Positions 35,109 to 43,650 of a DNA stretch of 64,000 nt are shown here, piece after piece. Each line of letters opens with the position of its first letter. The first letter of the stretch is position 1. Under the pieces are notes generated by a model, which worked only from the letters and a program-made list of their open reading frames with translations, searched no databases and had not been told where the DNA came from. A program made the position numbers and the translations under genes. The DNA is from Paenibacillus macerans (GTDB taxonomy: Bacteria > Bacillota > Bacilli > Paenibacillales > Paenibacillaceae). The stretch is from the NCBI RefSeq assembly GCF_900454495.1, contig NZ_UGSI01000001.1, positions 1,674,001-1,738,000 on the forward strand, given 5' to 3'.

Positions 35109-37094
35109 CTAATTGAAGGTATTGAAGGCAGCCTCAATGTCCAAAATTTCAGGTCTGCCAAACAACACTTGTTTGTCCGAATCGAACAGATTGCGATACA
35201 CCACCTGCCCCCGACTTGAGGAAGCGTCCACTACTTTGCCATCTCCCGCATAAATCCCAACGTGAGTAATATTCATAAATCTGCCATTACTCTCGTAGCT
35301 CCAAAACACGAGATCGCCAGGAACCAAGTCGGCCGCGCCTACTGTCAGGCCATTCTCCACGCAAAATCTGGCCTGCTCCGCTGCGGTTCGCGGCAAGTTA
35401 ATACCTAGCTGACGGTAAACCCATTGGACGAGATAGCTGCAATCCGTATAATTACCCTGCCCGGCCTTCGGCTGGCTGTACGGATCGCCTAGACGAGTCA
35501 GCGCCAACTTGACGGCTTCACTGCCCAGTTCACCTTCGGGCAATTGCTGTTGAACCAAATCAAGCTGCTCCGGCGTCAAGCCAATATCCGCATCTTTACC
35601 AAGTATCGCAAACATAAGCGGGCGAAACTCCTCGGACAGCATTTCCTTCATAAGTTCCATCTGTTCACTTGTAAAGCGGTAAGTATCTGCCTGTTGCTCC
35701 GCAGTATGGCTAGTGACGGTAATATGCAAAATGCGTTCATGTCGGGTAATCGTCTCTTCGCTGGTGCTCCCGTCCTCATGTTCAACCGTAACCGTTTCCT
35801 TATGTTCTATCGTTTCAACACGAGATTCCAGCGAATTCATATCCCAAAACACCGATCGGATGATACCGTTTCTTGTTGCATCAAGTGTGGCCACATCCAT
35901 TCCGTTTTCCGCATCCGTGACGGTCTTCACGGCAAAGACGGCGATAATTTCCATCCAGTTATCGATCCGCGTATTGTCCGCGCTGCCGGGATAATGATAT
36001 TCCACCCGGTCTACATTGCCAGCGGATTGCTGTATATCTACCAGTCGGGCGGCAAATTCATCGTCTATTTCCTGAACGATTCGAGAAAGCGGCTTTACAT
36101 CGGCATCCGTATTTTCACCGGACACAAAGATACCGAAAGGAGAGGAAATGACGGCGGCACTCGCCATGACAATGCACAAAACTACAATTACCGAACCGCT
36201 GATCCCCAAAAGCGCCGTCAATCCCTTGACAAGCAGGGCGGTGGCTCTTACAACCATTTTAACGATAAGGCGATTCAATCTCGCGGCAGCTCGCGCGGTT
36301 TGAATGGACCGGCGGGCAGACATCGCCATCTGCGTAGCCCGCTGTGCTTCCTTGACGGCATTCATTTTCCCTTCAGTTTGAGCATCCGAATGATTGTTAG
36401 CGTGCTCTAGCAGATGCCCATTTTTTATAAATGGCGATAATGTCTTAAAATTTTGCACTTTCCGTTTGATCGTATGACCTGAGTGTTTCGTTATAGTAGA
36501 AGGGACTCGGGTTAACGGTTTCACGCGTCCATTTGCTGAACGAGATACCGCGGCGGAGAATGTTTCCTTCTTCCCGACCGGTTTTGGAGGGCCGATATCC
36601 CTTTTCTGCATCCGCTCAGGAAAGCCACCTGTTCGAGAACGATACAGAAGCCGGGCATTGACCCGGCTCCGTATAAATCGTTGTTTTCCTGAATGCGAAC
36701 CAGAAGACAAGACGTATTTTCCATCAACCGGCTTACGGAGATGTAAGCTAAGGGCAAGTCGCGGTGTACGCGTAAGCGAAGGCTCCTCATTAACATCAAG
36801 CGAGCTATCACTTGCGACAGAATCACCCTCTGGCAACAGCCGCCTTTTTAGAATGTGTCGGATTAATCTCTTGTTAATGCGCAGACTCACTCCCATTTGG
36901 ACGCGTGTCGTTTTTTTCGTAGCCGCTGCGAACTGTCGCTGCGCATATTCAACTGGAGACTGAGAGGTCTTCTTGTCATTCTCAACCTGCCGTTTGACAC
37001 GACCGTTTGAACGCTTTACACGAGGCAACACGTTCAGGAATCTATCCAAACGTTTGATGTCTTTCACAACATCTCTCGTTTTAATCTCTTTCAT
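35109..37094 (-). CDS. Conjugative-element NlpC/P60 peptidoglycan hydrolase (CD1108-like)
   Basis: About 661 residues from the ATG at 37094 (MKEIKTRDVVKDIKRLD, the usual start of this family); the longer frame upstream is not needed. The basic N-terminal ~280 residues are followed by a membrane helix (TALLVKGLTALLGISGSVIVVLCIVMASAAVISSPFG), an extracellular region and a C-terminal NlpC/P60 domain (residues about 535-650) with catalytic Cys in YTDCSYLVQWVY and His in ITHVGIYAGDG. In Tn1549-type elements this protein opens the cell wall for the mating pore. It is the terminal gene of the fragment kept here. Confidence 0.88.
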   Translation of the reverse strand: MKEIKTRDVVKDIKRLDRFLNVLPRVKRSNGRVKRQVENDKKTSQSPVEYAQRQFAAATKKTTRVQMGVSLRINKRLIRHILKRRLLPEGDSVASDSSLDVNEEPSLTRTPRLALSLHLRKPVDGKYVLSSGSHSGKQRFIRSRVNARLLYRSRTGGFPERMQKRDIGPPKPVGKKETFSAAVSRSANGRVKPLTRVPSTITKHSGHTIKRKVQNFKTLSPFIKNGHLLEHANNHSDAQTEGKMNAVKEAQRATQMAMSARRSIQTARAAARLNRLIVKMVVRATALLVKGLTALLGISGSVIVVLCIVMASAAVISSPFGIFVSGENTDADVKPLSRIVQEIDDEFAARLVDIQQSAGNVDRVEYHYPGSADNTRIDNWMEIIAVFAVKTVTDAENGMDVATLDATRNGIIRSVFWDMNSLESRVETIEHKETVTVEHEDGSTSEETITRHERILHITVTSHTAEQQADTYRFTSEQMELMKEMLSEEFRPLMFAILGKDADIGLTPEQLDLVQQQLPEGELGSEAVKLALTRLGDPYSQPKAGQGNYTDCSYLVQWVYRQLGINLPRTAAEQARFCVENGLTVGAADLVPGDLVFWSYESNGRFMNITHVGIYAGDGKVVDASSSRGQVVYRNLFDSDKQVLFGRPEILDIEAAFNTFN

Positions 37095-37126
37095 AGTCCC
37101 AATCAACTCCCAATGTTGGCAGCCAT

Positions 37127-37534
37127 TCAGCGGGTTTGTTCGGCCAGCCGTTTGAACGTTCTCTCGTGACTTCGGCAATATTCGGGGTAACGAAGACGAA
37201 TCGCTTCAAAAAAGTAGGGGGCATAGCTGCAATCAAATAATTCATGGGGAGTGGAGTGATGTTCGCCCCCCGCTTCGGTCCAGCCATTCCACAAATTAAA
37301 GGCGAGCCGGCATACCCGAGTGGAACTGCCGGTTTGCCAAGGGGCCGAAAGGCCTTCGGGCTTAATGCCGCCATTAGCAAAATCATACAAATCACGGATA
37401 TGACTTCTGGTTTCTCGGGAAATGCCCAATGTATAGAACAATGCTCGGTGATAGCCGTCGTTGTATTTCCTTTCATCCATCATCTGAACATAAAACCTCT
37501 CGTGTTCATCATCTCGAAACCGAACCTGTTGCAT
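37127..37534 (-). CDS. DUF6075-family protein
   Basis: 135 residues from ATG 37534 (VRFRDDEHERFYVQMM). The pattern DGYHRALFYTLGISRETR…LYDFANGGIKPEGLSAPWQTGSSTRVCRLAFNLWNGW matches DUF6075, a family of small proteins carried by Bacillota conjugative elements. Function unknown. It sits 32 bp before the NlpC/P60 gene. Confidence 0.75.
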   Translation of the reverse strand: MQQVRFRDDEHERFYVQMMDERKYNDGYHRALFYTLGISRETRSHIRDLYDFANGGIKPEGLSAPWQTGSSTRVCRLAFNLWNGWTEAGGEHHSTPHELFDCSYAPYFFEAIRLRYPEYCRSHERTFKRLAEQTR

Positions 37535-37652
37535 CGTCACATACCCCTTTCGTATAGAATGCAGCGGCTGGTTGCAACCAGCCGCTGTCTGAACATGGTC
37601 CTCTATATAACCGTTCATTTTGGCAGGAAAATCGGACCCTCCCACGAAACGA

Positions 37653-38072
37653 TTACATGTTTTTGAGCAAGGATTCCATTTGTTTCAAGCCCCGTTGAAT
37701 CGATTTACGAACCGCCCGCTCATCGACATGCTCGGCTCTGGCAATATCGACTTTGCTCATACCCAAGAAATAATGGGCGTAAATCCGCCTGGCAGATTTC
37801 TCCGGCAAAAGGCACATTGCTTCATAAAGTTGCTGCCTTGAAAGTTTGCGCTCGTAATACTCCTCCGGTGAAATCGAAAGAAATAAAACATGCTGCTCAA
37901 TCCCATCGTTGCGATCAAGCGAATAATAGGCCCGATGGCGATATGTTCGAAGTCTGTAAGCACCTTCTTCCAAGTCGAATCGCCGCATTTCGTGGGCAAC
38001 TTCTTCATCTACATCAACCCATACATCCGACTTTATAAAAGGATACATATCCCGCAAATTCATCTTTTTCAT
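37653..38072 (-). CDS. Sigma-70-like regulator of the mobile element
   Basis: 139 residues. The C-terminal half (LYEAMCLLPEKSARRIYAHYFLGMSKVDIARAEHVDERAVRKSIQRGLKQM) is a sigma region 4-type HTH. The N-terminal half (DVWVDVDEEVAHEMRRFDLEEGAYRLRTYRHRAYYSLDRNDGIE) is typical of short sigma-like proteins encoded by Tn916/Tn1549-related elements. It probably activates transfer genes or excision functions. Confidence 0.8.
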   Translation of the reverse strand: MKKMNLRDMYPFIKSDVWVDVDEEVAHEMRRFDLEEGAYRLRTYRHRAYYSLDRNDGIEQHVLFLSISPEEYYERKLSRQQLYEAMCLLPEKSARRIYAHYFLGMSKVDIARAEHVDERAVRKSIQRGLKQMESLLKNM

Positions 38073-38692
38073 TCATGTCCCTCCATTTTGGTTTGTTGGC
38101 AAACCAAAACAGAGGGGGGAGAACGACAGCCAACGCTACCTTTTGTGCCTTTGTATAACAGCTGTAGAAAACAAAAAGGACCTTGCCGGAGAGCGCGTCC
38201 ACGCTCGATTGCGACTAGGTCCGATTGTGAAATTGAATTATATTCTTGCCGATATTTTCGCCGATTGCAGTTATGAGCAATAAGCATACATCGCCTTCAC
38301 CCTCTTTCTCACCTGGCAACACCGTGTGAGAAATTAAGCGGGCTATGATGCATGGCGCTGCCCTTGTGCCGTTCAACTCCTTGGCATCTGATATTTAGCC
38401 GACAACTGCATTAGCAATATAAAAAAGCGCCATACTTCCTTCCGCTGGGCATCAGGGAAAGAAACGACGCTTGTAAAAAAGTAATCACTGATTTTTCTTG
38501 TTGCTACCGTGGCACTGTCTGTCCACATTATCAACATAACACGAAACATGTGCATATGGCGTGCATAGTTAGTGCATAAAAAGGGCAAAACCAGTGCAGC
38601 ATTCGGAACATGTTCCATGCGGCGCCGGCACTCCGACCCTCAAAGTTGAATACGGGGGTCAAATCTATGTGCAATGCGTCTTCTGAATTCAT
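38073..38692. other. 620-bp stretch without a supported gene
   Basis: The longest frame (81 codons, minus strand, ending at 38373) has protein-like stretches (TRKISDYFFTSVVSFPDAQRKEVWRFF) but no ribosome site and no recognised family; it is possible but unsupported. Otherwise I see nothing clear; it probably carries the promoter of the sigma-like gene and rearranged element sequence. Confidence 0.3.
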
Positions 38693-39259
38693 TCAATCTG
38701 CTTGAGCCGACTCCAAATCCAGCAAAAACGCCCTATCTTTAATTTTCATGTAAATTTTGCGTAAAATTCGCTTTCGATGATAAAAGTACGCGCGGCGGGA
38801 AAGTGCCAGACGACTTATGGCATCTGAGGACGCAATATTATCAATATATCTCAATCGAACAAATAAGCCTTCTTCCGAGGTGAGCGACGTAAGAGCGTAG
38901 TCGATAAGACTGATTCTGGATAGCAATAATGGAATTTCATGTTCAGTGATCTGTATGCGTCGAATGACCGTTCGTAATACCGTTTCCTGTTTTCTGCCTC
39001 TGCTATGAGCCGCAACCATATGAAGGGTGCGCGTCAATTCTGGGATGTGAGCGAGTTCGGATTGAACATACTTCAATCTCACTTTCCAGTCGTTATAGGA
39101 CTTCAGCCACGATTCAACCTTTTCAAAGGGAACAGGGGCCAGATCTGCGACATCACAAATCCCTCCTTGCTGTGCATGCTTTCTTAACGTATTCCTCCGC
39201 CAGTTTGGCCCGTCAATCGACTTCGTTGTACATTGTTCACGCTCCATTTCCATCGTCAT
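38693..39259 (-). CDS. Sigma-like/ArpU-like HTH protein
   Basis: 188 residues. The C-terminus (ALTSLTSEEGLFVRLRYIDNIASSDAISRLALSRRAYFYHRKRILRKIY) follows the pattern of sigma region 4 or phage ArpU late-transcription regulators, while the N-terminal part is helical. The ATG at 39259 has AAGGG upstream. It is the outermost gene of the mobile-element fragment, 286 bp from the iron locus. Confidence 0.6.
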   Translation of the reverse strand: MTMEMEREQCTTKSIDGPNWRRNTLRKHAQQGGICDVADLAPVPFEKVESWLKSYNDWKVRLKYVQSELAHIPELTRTLHMVAAHSRGRKQETVLRTVIRRIQITEHEIPLLLSRISLIDYALTSLTSEEGLFVRLRYIDNIASSDAISRLALSRRAYFYHRKRILRKIYMKIKDRAFLLDLESAQAD

Positions 39260-39545
39260 CTACCCTTCTTTTCTAGATTCGCCAAAGTTGACAAGGTACT
39301 ATTTTCATAGTCTTCGTTCCCCTTTTTGCGACACTCACCCCCGGTCGTATTCTCCTAAAAACCTCCATCTTCATCTACCATTTTACCTATAAAGCGCTTA
39401 AATATGGAGGGTGAAATTTTCATCACGCGATCAGCTCATAAAGTGTCGAATAAACACAAAATAACTCGAATCCCTTGGATTCCCGCATCATCGGCTCATC
39501 CCATGCTGGAACCAACAAAGGCAGAAAGAAGTTTATCAAGAGGAA

Positions 39546-40148
39546 ATGACAACGGTTTATGATCCGGATAAACTTTCGCGATATAAGCCGGACCTGATCA
39601 TCGGATCGGATCATGAGAAAGAACACTACGAGCCATTATTCAGTATCGCCCCAATGTTACTCCTGCCGTTCAAACCACTCTCATGGCAGATGCATCTCAT
39701 GGCGCTTGCCGAAGCGCTCGAACTGCAAGCGGTAGCCGAGCGATGGCTTCATTACTACGAGTTGAAAGTTAAGGCGGCTCAGCACAAAATAAGCATCAAT
39801 CTGGAGAACGAAACTTTGCTTGTCGCAAAGTTGAACCGTCATAGTGCCCGCGTCTTTGGCGCGAATCGGCGAAAAGTCGGGAAATTGATCTATCGCGATC
39901 TACAAATACGCGCTCCAAAAGGACTGGAATCATTCTCATTTGTTGACGTTGATAATATAGAGGAACTAAACGATTTTAATCCCGATCACATCTTGCTGTT
40001 GCATGATTTTTCTTGCCCGATCGACAAGAAACGTTTCCGCTCGCTTAATGCAAAATTATACTATGCCCATACCTATCCATGGCTGCACTATTCAGCGATT
40101 GGCCATGCTCGGGCAGTATCGGAGGCACTCATGCTCTTCGCCCGTTAA
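39546..40148 (+). pseudogene. Truncated siderophore-binding-type domain (remnant of an AraC/Btr-like regulator or binding protein)
   Basis: 200 residues that align with the second part of periplasmic-binding-fold domains: YKPDLIIGSDHEKEHYEPLFSIAPMLLLPF, NRRKVGKLIYRDL, NDFNPDHILLLHDF. The first lobe, and any AraC HTH expected in Btr-like regulators, is missing: the sequence upstream of the ATG is out of frame and non-homologous. It probably regulated the divergent or downstream iron operon before being cut at the mobile-element edge. Confidence 0.6.
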
Positions 40149-40221
40149 TGCAGAAATGTACAAATTATAAGTAAGGAACGCCCATTTCTATCAGTAGAAG
40201 CGAATGTTATACTTGTTGATG

Positions 40222-40240
40222 ATATTGATTCTCATTTTCA
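40222..40240 (+). promoter_or_regulatory. Fur box
   Basis: GATATTGATTCTCATTTTC matches the 19-bp Fur consensus at 15 of 19 positions and lies 22 bp before the first ORF of the iron uptake operon. Iron-dependent repression is expected. Confidence 0.75.
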
Positions 40241-40261
40241 TATATAAGGGAGGGTGTACCT

Positions 40262-40471
40262 ATGTTAGAAATCGTGTTCCCGACTTTCATCCGTAATGTA
40301 CAGCAACAGGATGATGCACCAGACCCGTTGCCTTATCTCGGGAACATGGAAAGTAATCAAACGGCCGCACAGGCCAGACAAGAAAGAGAAGCAACTGACA
40401 TTTATTTTGTATCCGACACGTCTATAGGGGAAGCGATACGACATGACCAGCGTTCAAACTCAAACCAGTAA
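40262..40471 (+). CDS. Short ORF leading the iron operon
   Basis: 69 codons with an excellent ribosome site (AAGGGAGGGTGTACCTATG). The product (MLEIVFPTFIRNV…DTSIGEAIRHDQ) has no recognised family and no membrane helix. Its end overlaps the first permease gene by 29 bp, so it may act as a coupling leader, or be the remnant of a larger gene whose start site was kept. Confidence 0.4.
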   Translation: MLEIVFPTFIRNVQQQDDAPDPLPYLGNMESNQTAAQARQEREATDIYFVSDTSIGEAIRHDQRSNSNQ

Positions 40472-41483
40472 CACAAAGCCTGTCCGATCACGTCCTTGGG
40501 CGGCAATTCCTATTATTTTGATAGGATTGATTGCTATCATATGGGGCACAGCCTCTTCCATTGCAACTGGCGTCGCGGATATTTCGTTGCGGACAGTATG
40601 GGACTCCATAGTAACGTTTAATCCAAATAACGATCATCACGTTATTATCCAGCAACTTCGCTTGCCGCGTGCCTTAGCCGGAATTTTCGTCGGCTCCGCA
40701 TTCGCTGTGGCGGGGGCAATCATGCAAGGGATGACGCGCAATCCTATTGCCGATACTGGCCTGCTCGGCATCAATGCCGGTTCAGGTTTTGTACTTGTGC
40801 TTGTATTTTCCTTCTTTCCGACGTTGCCCTTCAAGTTTCTAATTTTATTTTCTTTCATAGGTGCAGGACTGGGAGCAGGGCTTGTATATGGCATCGCCTA
40901 TATGTCGAAAGGCGTAATGACACCACTAAAGTTGGTACTCGCCGGTGCAGTTGTCAGTTCCCTTATCTCTGGACTTAGCCAGGCATTAACGGTGCTGTTC
41001 CAGATTCATTATGACCTGACATTCTGGTCCGCAGGAGGCATCTCAACAGCTGATTGGTTTCAAGTTTCTGTTATGATGCCATGGATAATCGTCGGGTTGA
41101 TCGCTGCCCTGATAATCTCCCGCTCAATCACCATATTGAGTTTGGGAGAAGACGTGGCAGCTGGACTGGGGCAGCGTACGAAGCTCATTAAAGGAGCTGG
41201 CGTCATCATCGTTATGATGCTGGTCGGATCATCTGTAGCTACGGTAGGCGGCGTAGGTTTCATCGGCTTAATCGTCCCCCACATTGTTCGTTTTCTGGTA
41301 GGTGTTGATTATCGTTGGATTATCCCCTGTTCTGCTGTCTTGGGCGGTATACTGGTCGTATTCGCAGATATTGGCGCGAAGATGATTGCCGTGCCGTATG
41401 AAACGCCGCTTGGATCTATCATCGCCGTGATTGGCGTCCCCTTCTTCCTGTATCTTGCTCGTAAGGAAGGGAGGGAATTGTAA
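40443..41483 (+). CDS. FecCD-family iron-siderophore ABC permease 1
   Basis: 346 residues with about nine to ten membrane helices. Family signatures: LRLPRALAGIFVGSAFAVAGAIMQGMTRNPIADTGLLGINAGSGF and GGVGFIGLIVPHIVRFLVG. The ATG has GGGGAAG upstream inside the short leader ORF. It forms a heteromeric channel with the next gene product for Fe3+-siderophore import. No ATPase gene follows, so a FhuC-like ATPase elsewhere is needed. Confidence 0.92.
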   Translation: MTSVQTQTSNTKPVRSRPWAAIPIILIGLIAIIWGTASSIATGVADISLRTVWDSIVTFNPNNDHHVIIQQLRLPRALAGIFVGSAFAVAGAIMQGMTRNPIADTGLLGINAGSGFVLVLVFSFFPTLPFKFLILFSFIGAGLGAGLVYGIAYMSKGVMTPLKLVLAGAVVSSLISGLSQALTVLFQIHYDLTFWSAGGISTADWFQVSVMMPWIIVGLIAALIISRSITILSLGEDVAAGLGQRTKLIKGAGVIIVMMLVGSSVATVGGVGFIGLIVPHIVRFLVGVDYRWIIPCSAVLGGILVVFADIGAKMIAVPYETPLGSIIAVIGVPFFLYLARKEGREL

Positions 41484-41488
41484 GCGGT

Positions 41489-42508
41489 ATGGACATCTTC
41501 CATCAACGCAGGCATAAACGCAGCGTCAAGCTGGCTTTGTTATTCCTGGCCTTGCTCGTTATCAGCTTCATCATCAGCATGAATATCGGCCGCTACAGTA
41601 TGAATCCGCTTGAAGTGTTGCAGACACTGATAGGAAATGGCTCGAAAAGGCAAAACATCGTGATGTTCGATCTAAGATTGCCAAGGATGGTCATTGCCAT
41701 CTTAATGGGAGCTGGGTTAGCTGTATCGGGAGCGATTCTACAAGGTATTTCACGCAACGGTCTGTCGGATCCCGGCATTCTTGGCATCAATTCTGGTGCG
41801 GGATTAGCAGTGTTGATGTATGTTTTGTATTACCCATCTACGAAAATCGCGTCTCCTTTTTTAATGCCGTTCCTGGCACTTATCGGAGCAGGTATAACAG
41901 CCGTTCTAATCTATGTCCTATCGTACAAGAGAGGTCATGGAATCTCCCCTACCAGGTTGCTTCTTAATGGCATAGCCGTAGGAGCAGGGCTTAGTGCGAT
42001 CACCATCATCCTAACGTTGCAGCTGAATCCGCGAAACCTGGAATTTGTCGCCACCTGGCAGATGGGATCGCTTTGGGGGGCGAATTGGCAGTTCGTACTT
42101 GCTCTGCTTCCATGGCTGATTATCCTGTTGCCGTTCGTCTACTGGCGCTCCAGAACACTCAATATGCTGAACCTTAATGAACAAATTGCCGCGAGTCTCG
42201 GCGTGTCGATCAACAGGGAGAGACTGACTCTGCTGGCGGCGGCAGTCGGACTTGCAGCTTCCAGTGTTGCAATAGGAGGAAGCATAGGCTTCGTCGGTTT
42301 GCTCGGTCCGCATATCGCCAGACGCTTGGTAGGGCCACAGCACCAATTCATGCTGCCGATTACAGCCGGAGTGGGTGCACTATTGGTGCTCGTTGGTGAC
42401 ACAATTGGACGCAGCTTCATGGAAACAACCGAAATTCCTGCAGGGGTTGTGATTTCGCTGTTAGGCGGCCCGTACTTTATCTATCTATTAATGCGAATCA
42501 AAACGTAA
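41489..42508 (+). CDS. FecCD-family iron-siderophore ABC permease 2
   Basis: 339 residues, same fold and signatures as its neighbour (LRLPRMVIAILMGAGLAVSGAILQGISRNGLSDPGILGINSGAGL; GGSIGFVGLLGPHIARRLVG). It starts five bases after the stop of permease 1, with GGGAGGG upstream at the end of that gene. The pair resembles FhuB/FhuG or YfiZ/YfhA-type permeases. Confidence 0.92.
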   Translation: MDIFHQRRHKRSVKLALLFLALLVISFIISMNIGRYSMNPLEVLQTLIGNGSKRQNIVMFDLRLPRMVIAILMGAGLAVSGAILQGISRNGLSDPGILGINSGAGLAVLMYVLYYPSTKIASPFLMPFLALIGAGITAVLIYVLSYKRGHGISPTRLLLNGIAVGAGLSAITIILTLQLNPRNLEFVATWQMGSLWGANWQFVLALLPWLIILLPFVYWRSRTLNMLNLNEQIAASLGVSINRERLTLLAAAVGLAASSVAIGGSIGFVGLLGPHIARRLVGPQHQFMLPITAGVGALLVLVGDTIGRSFMETTEIPAGVVISLLGGPYFIYLLMRIKT

Positions 42509-42566
42509 TCCGTTCGATTCAGAATGCCCATCATTAGTAACGAAAGAAAAGGAGTGGCTTACACCT

Positions 42567-43592
42567 ATGCTAACATTCAAGAAAATATCTTTCATTGCCG
42601 CAATGTTCTTACTGATTCTGGCGCTTGCCGCATGTGGCAGTAACATTCAGGTGGAACCTTCTGATATCTCTGCTGAAAACCAGTACGAGGCCAAGCAGAC
42701 AGAAGTTCCCGATGCAGAAACTTCAAACGTAGCCGAAGAATCAGACACACCAGCATTTCCGCGAACCATTCAACATGTGAAGGGAGAACTTCTGCTGGAG
42801 AATCCGCCTAAACGCATCGCCAGCGTCGATATTATGTCCACCGACTATCTGCTGGTTCTTGATATCGCCCCGATCGTATCCGAAGGATTCAGCACGAAGG
42901 AGCGGTCTCCAATCTTCGGCAAGTATGCAAAAGGCAAGGAAGTGGTTGATCTTGGGGGCAAGATGAACATGGAAACGCTGTTGGAAATGGAACCTGACCT
43001 GATTGTGTTTGGAAGTACAAGCAACAAGTTAGAACGTTTCGATGAATTCAATAAGATAGCTGACACTGTAGTAATTGATTTTTCCCTGGAACCCACCGAG
43101 CGGCTGATGAAGTTTGCTGAACTCGTCGGCAAAGAAGAGAAGGCTCGAGGAGTGATTGACGAGTTCAATCAACTGAAGGAGCAGGCGACGGCAGTGGCAG
43201 CAAATCACAAGGACGAAACGGTCATTTTTCTGATTTCCAATGGGAAAGACTTCACCGTTATCCACCCCGTGAACTTTCCCTTCTTCTACGAGGGTGTCGG
43301 TCTGACACCAGTGCCGGGACTGCCGGAGGACGGTAAAATCGGCGGCCGGATCGGTATCGAGGCATTGAGCGAATTTAATCCCGATCACATCTTCATTGCG
43401 GAAAACCGCAGACAGATGAATCCCGAAGATAAAGACGGCCTCATCAACATCTGGGTGGATCATCCAGTCTGGAAAAATCTTGATGCCGTCGAGAAAGGCC
43501 AGGTGTACTCCGTCGACACGCTGGTCGGTGACACATTCTTCCTCGGACAAATCGCTGGTCTGCAAGCCATCATCGAACACTTGGGACAATAG
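42567..43592 (+). CDS. Iron-siderophore substrate-binding lipoprotein
   Basis: 341 residues. Signal peptide and lipobox (FIAAMFLLILALAAC) are followed by a Fe3+-siderophore binding fold: RIASVDIMSTDYLLVLDI, METLLEMEPDLIVFGS, IGIEALSEFNPDHIFIAENR, AVEKGQVYSVDTLVGDTFFLG. The ribosome site AAAGGAG is near the ATG. It delivers the ferri-siderophore to the two FecCD permeases. Substrate (catecholate or hydroxamate) cannot be told from sequence. Confidence 0.92.
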   Translation: MLTFKKISFIAAMFLLILALAACGSNIQVEPSDISAENQYEAKQTEVPDAETSNVAEESDTPAFPRTIQHVKGELLLENPPKRIASVDIMSTDYLLVLDIAPIVSEGFSTKERSPIFGKYAKGKEVVDLGGKMNMETLLEMEPDLIVFGSTSNKLERFDEFNKIADTVVIDFSLEPTERLMKFAELVGKEEKARGVIDEFNQLKEQATAVAANHKDETVIFLISNGKDFTVIHPVNFPFFYEGVGLTPVPGLPEDGKIGGRIGIEALSEFNPDHIFIAENRRQMNPEDKDGLINIWVDHPVWKNLDAVEKGQVYSVDTLVGDTFFLGQIAGLQAIIEHLGQ

Positions 43593-43609
43593 ACGACATA
43601 GCCGAGAAA

Positions 43610-43650
43610 AGGAGCTTCTCCCCTGGTCAACCAGGTTGGAGAAAGCTCCT
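43610..43650 (-). terminator. Terminator of the RCC1-SLH gene
   Basis: On the minus strand, AGGAGCTTTCTCC and GGGAGAAGCTCCT pair around a CCTGG…CCAGG inner stem and run into TTTTCTC. It overlaps the last codons of the 43627 gene and lies 18 bp after the lipoprotein stop; on the plus strand no T run follows. Confidence 0.75.

Noticed and set aside
38373..38618. 81-codon minus-strand frame in the mobile-element fragment
   Set aside because: Some helix-like sequence, but no ribosome site and no known family; mentioned only in the gap entry.
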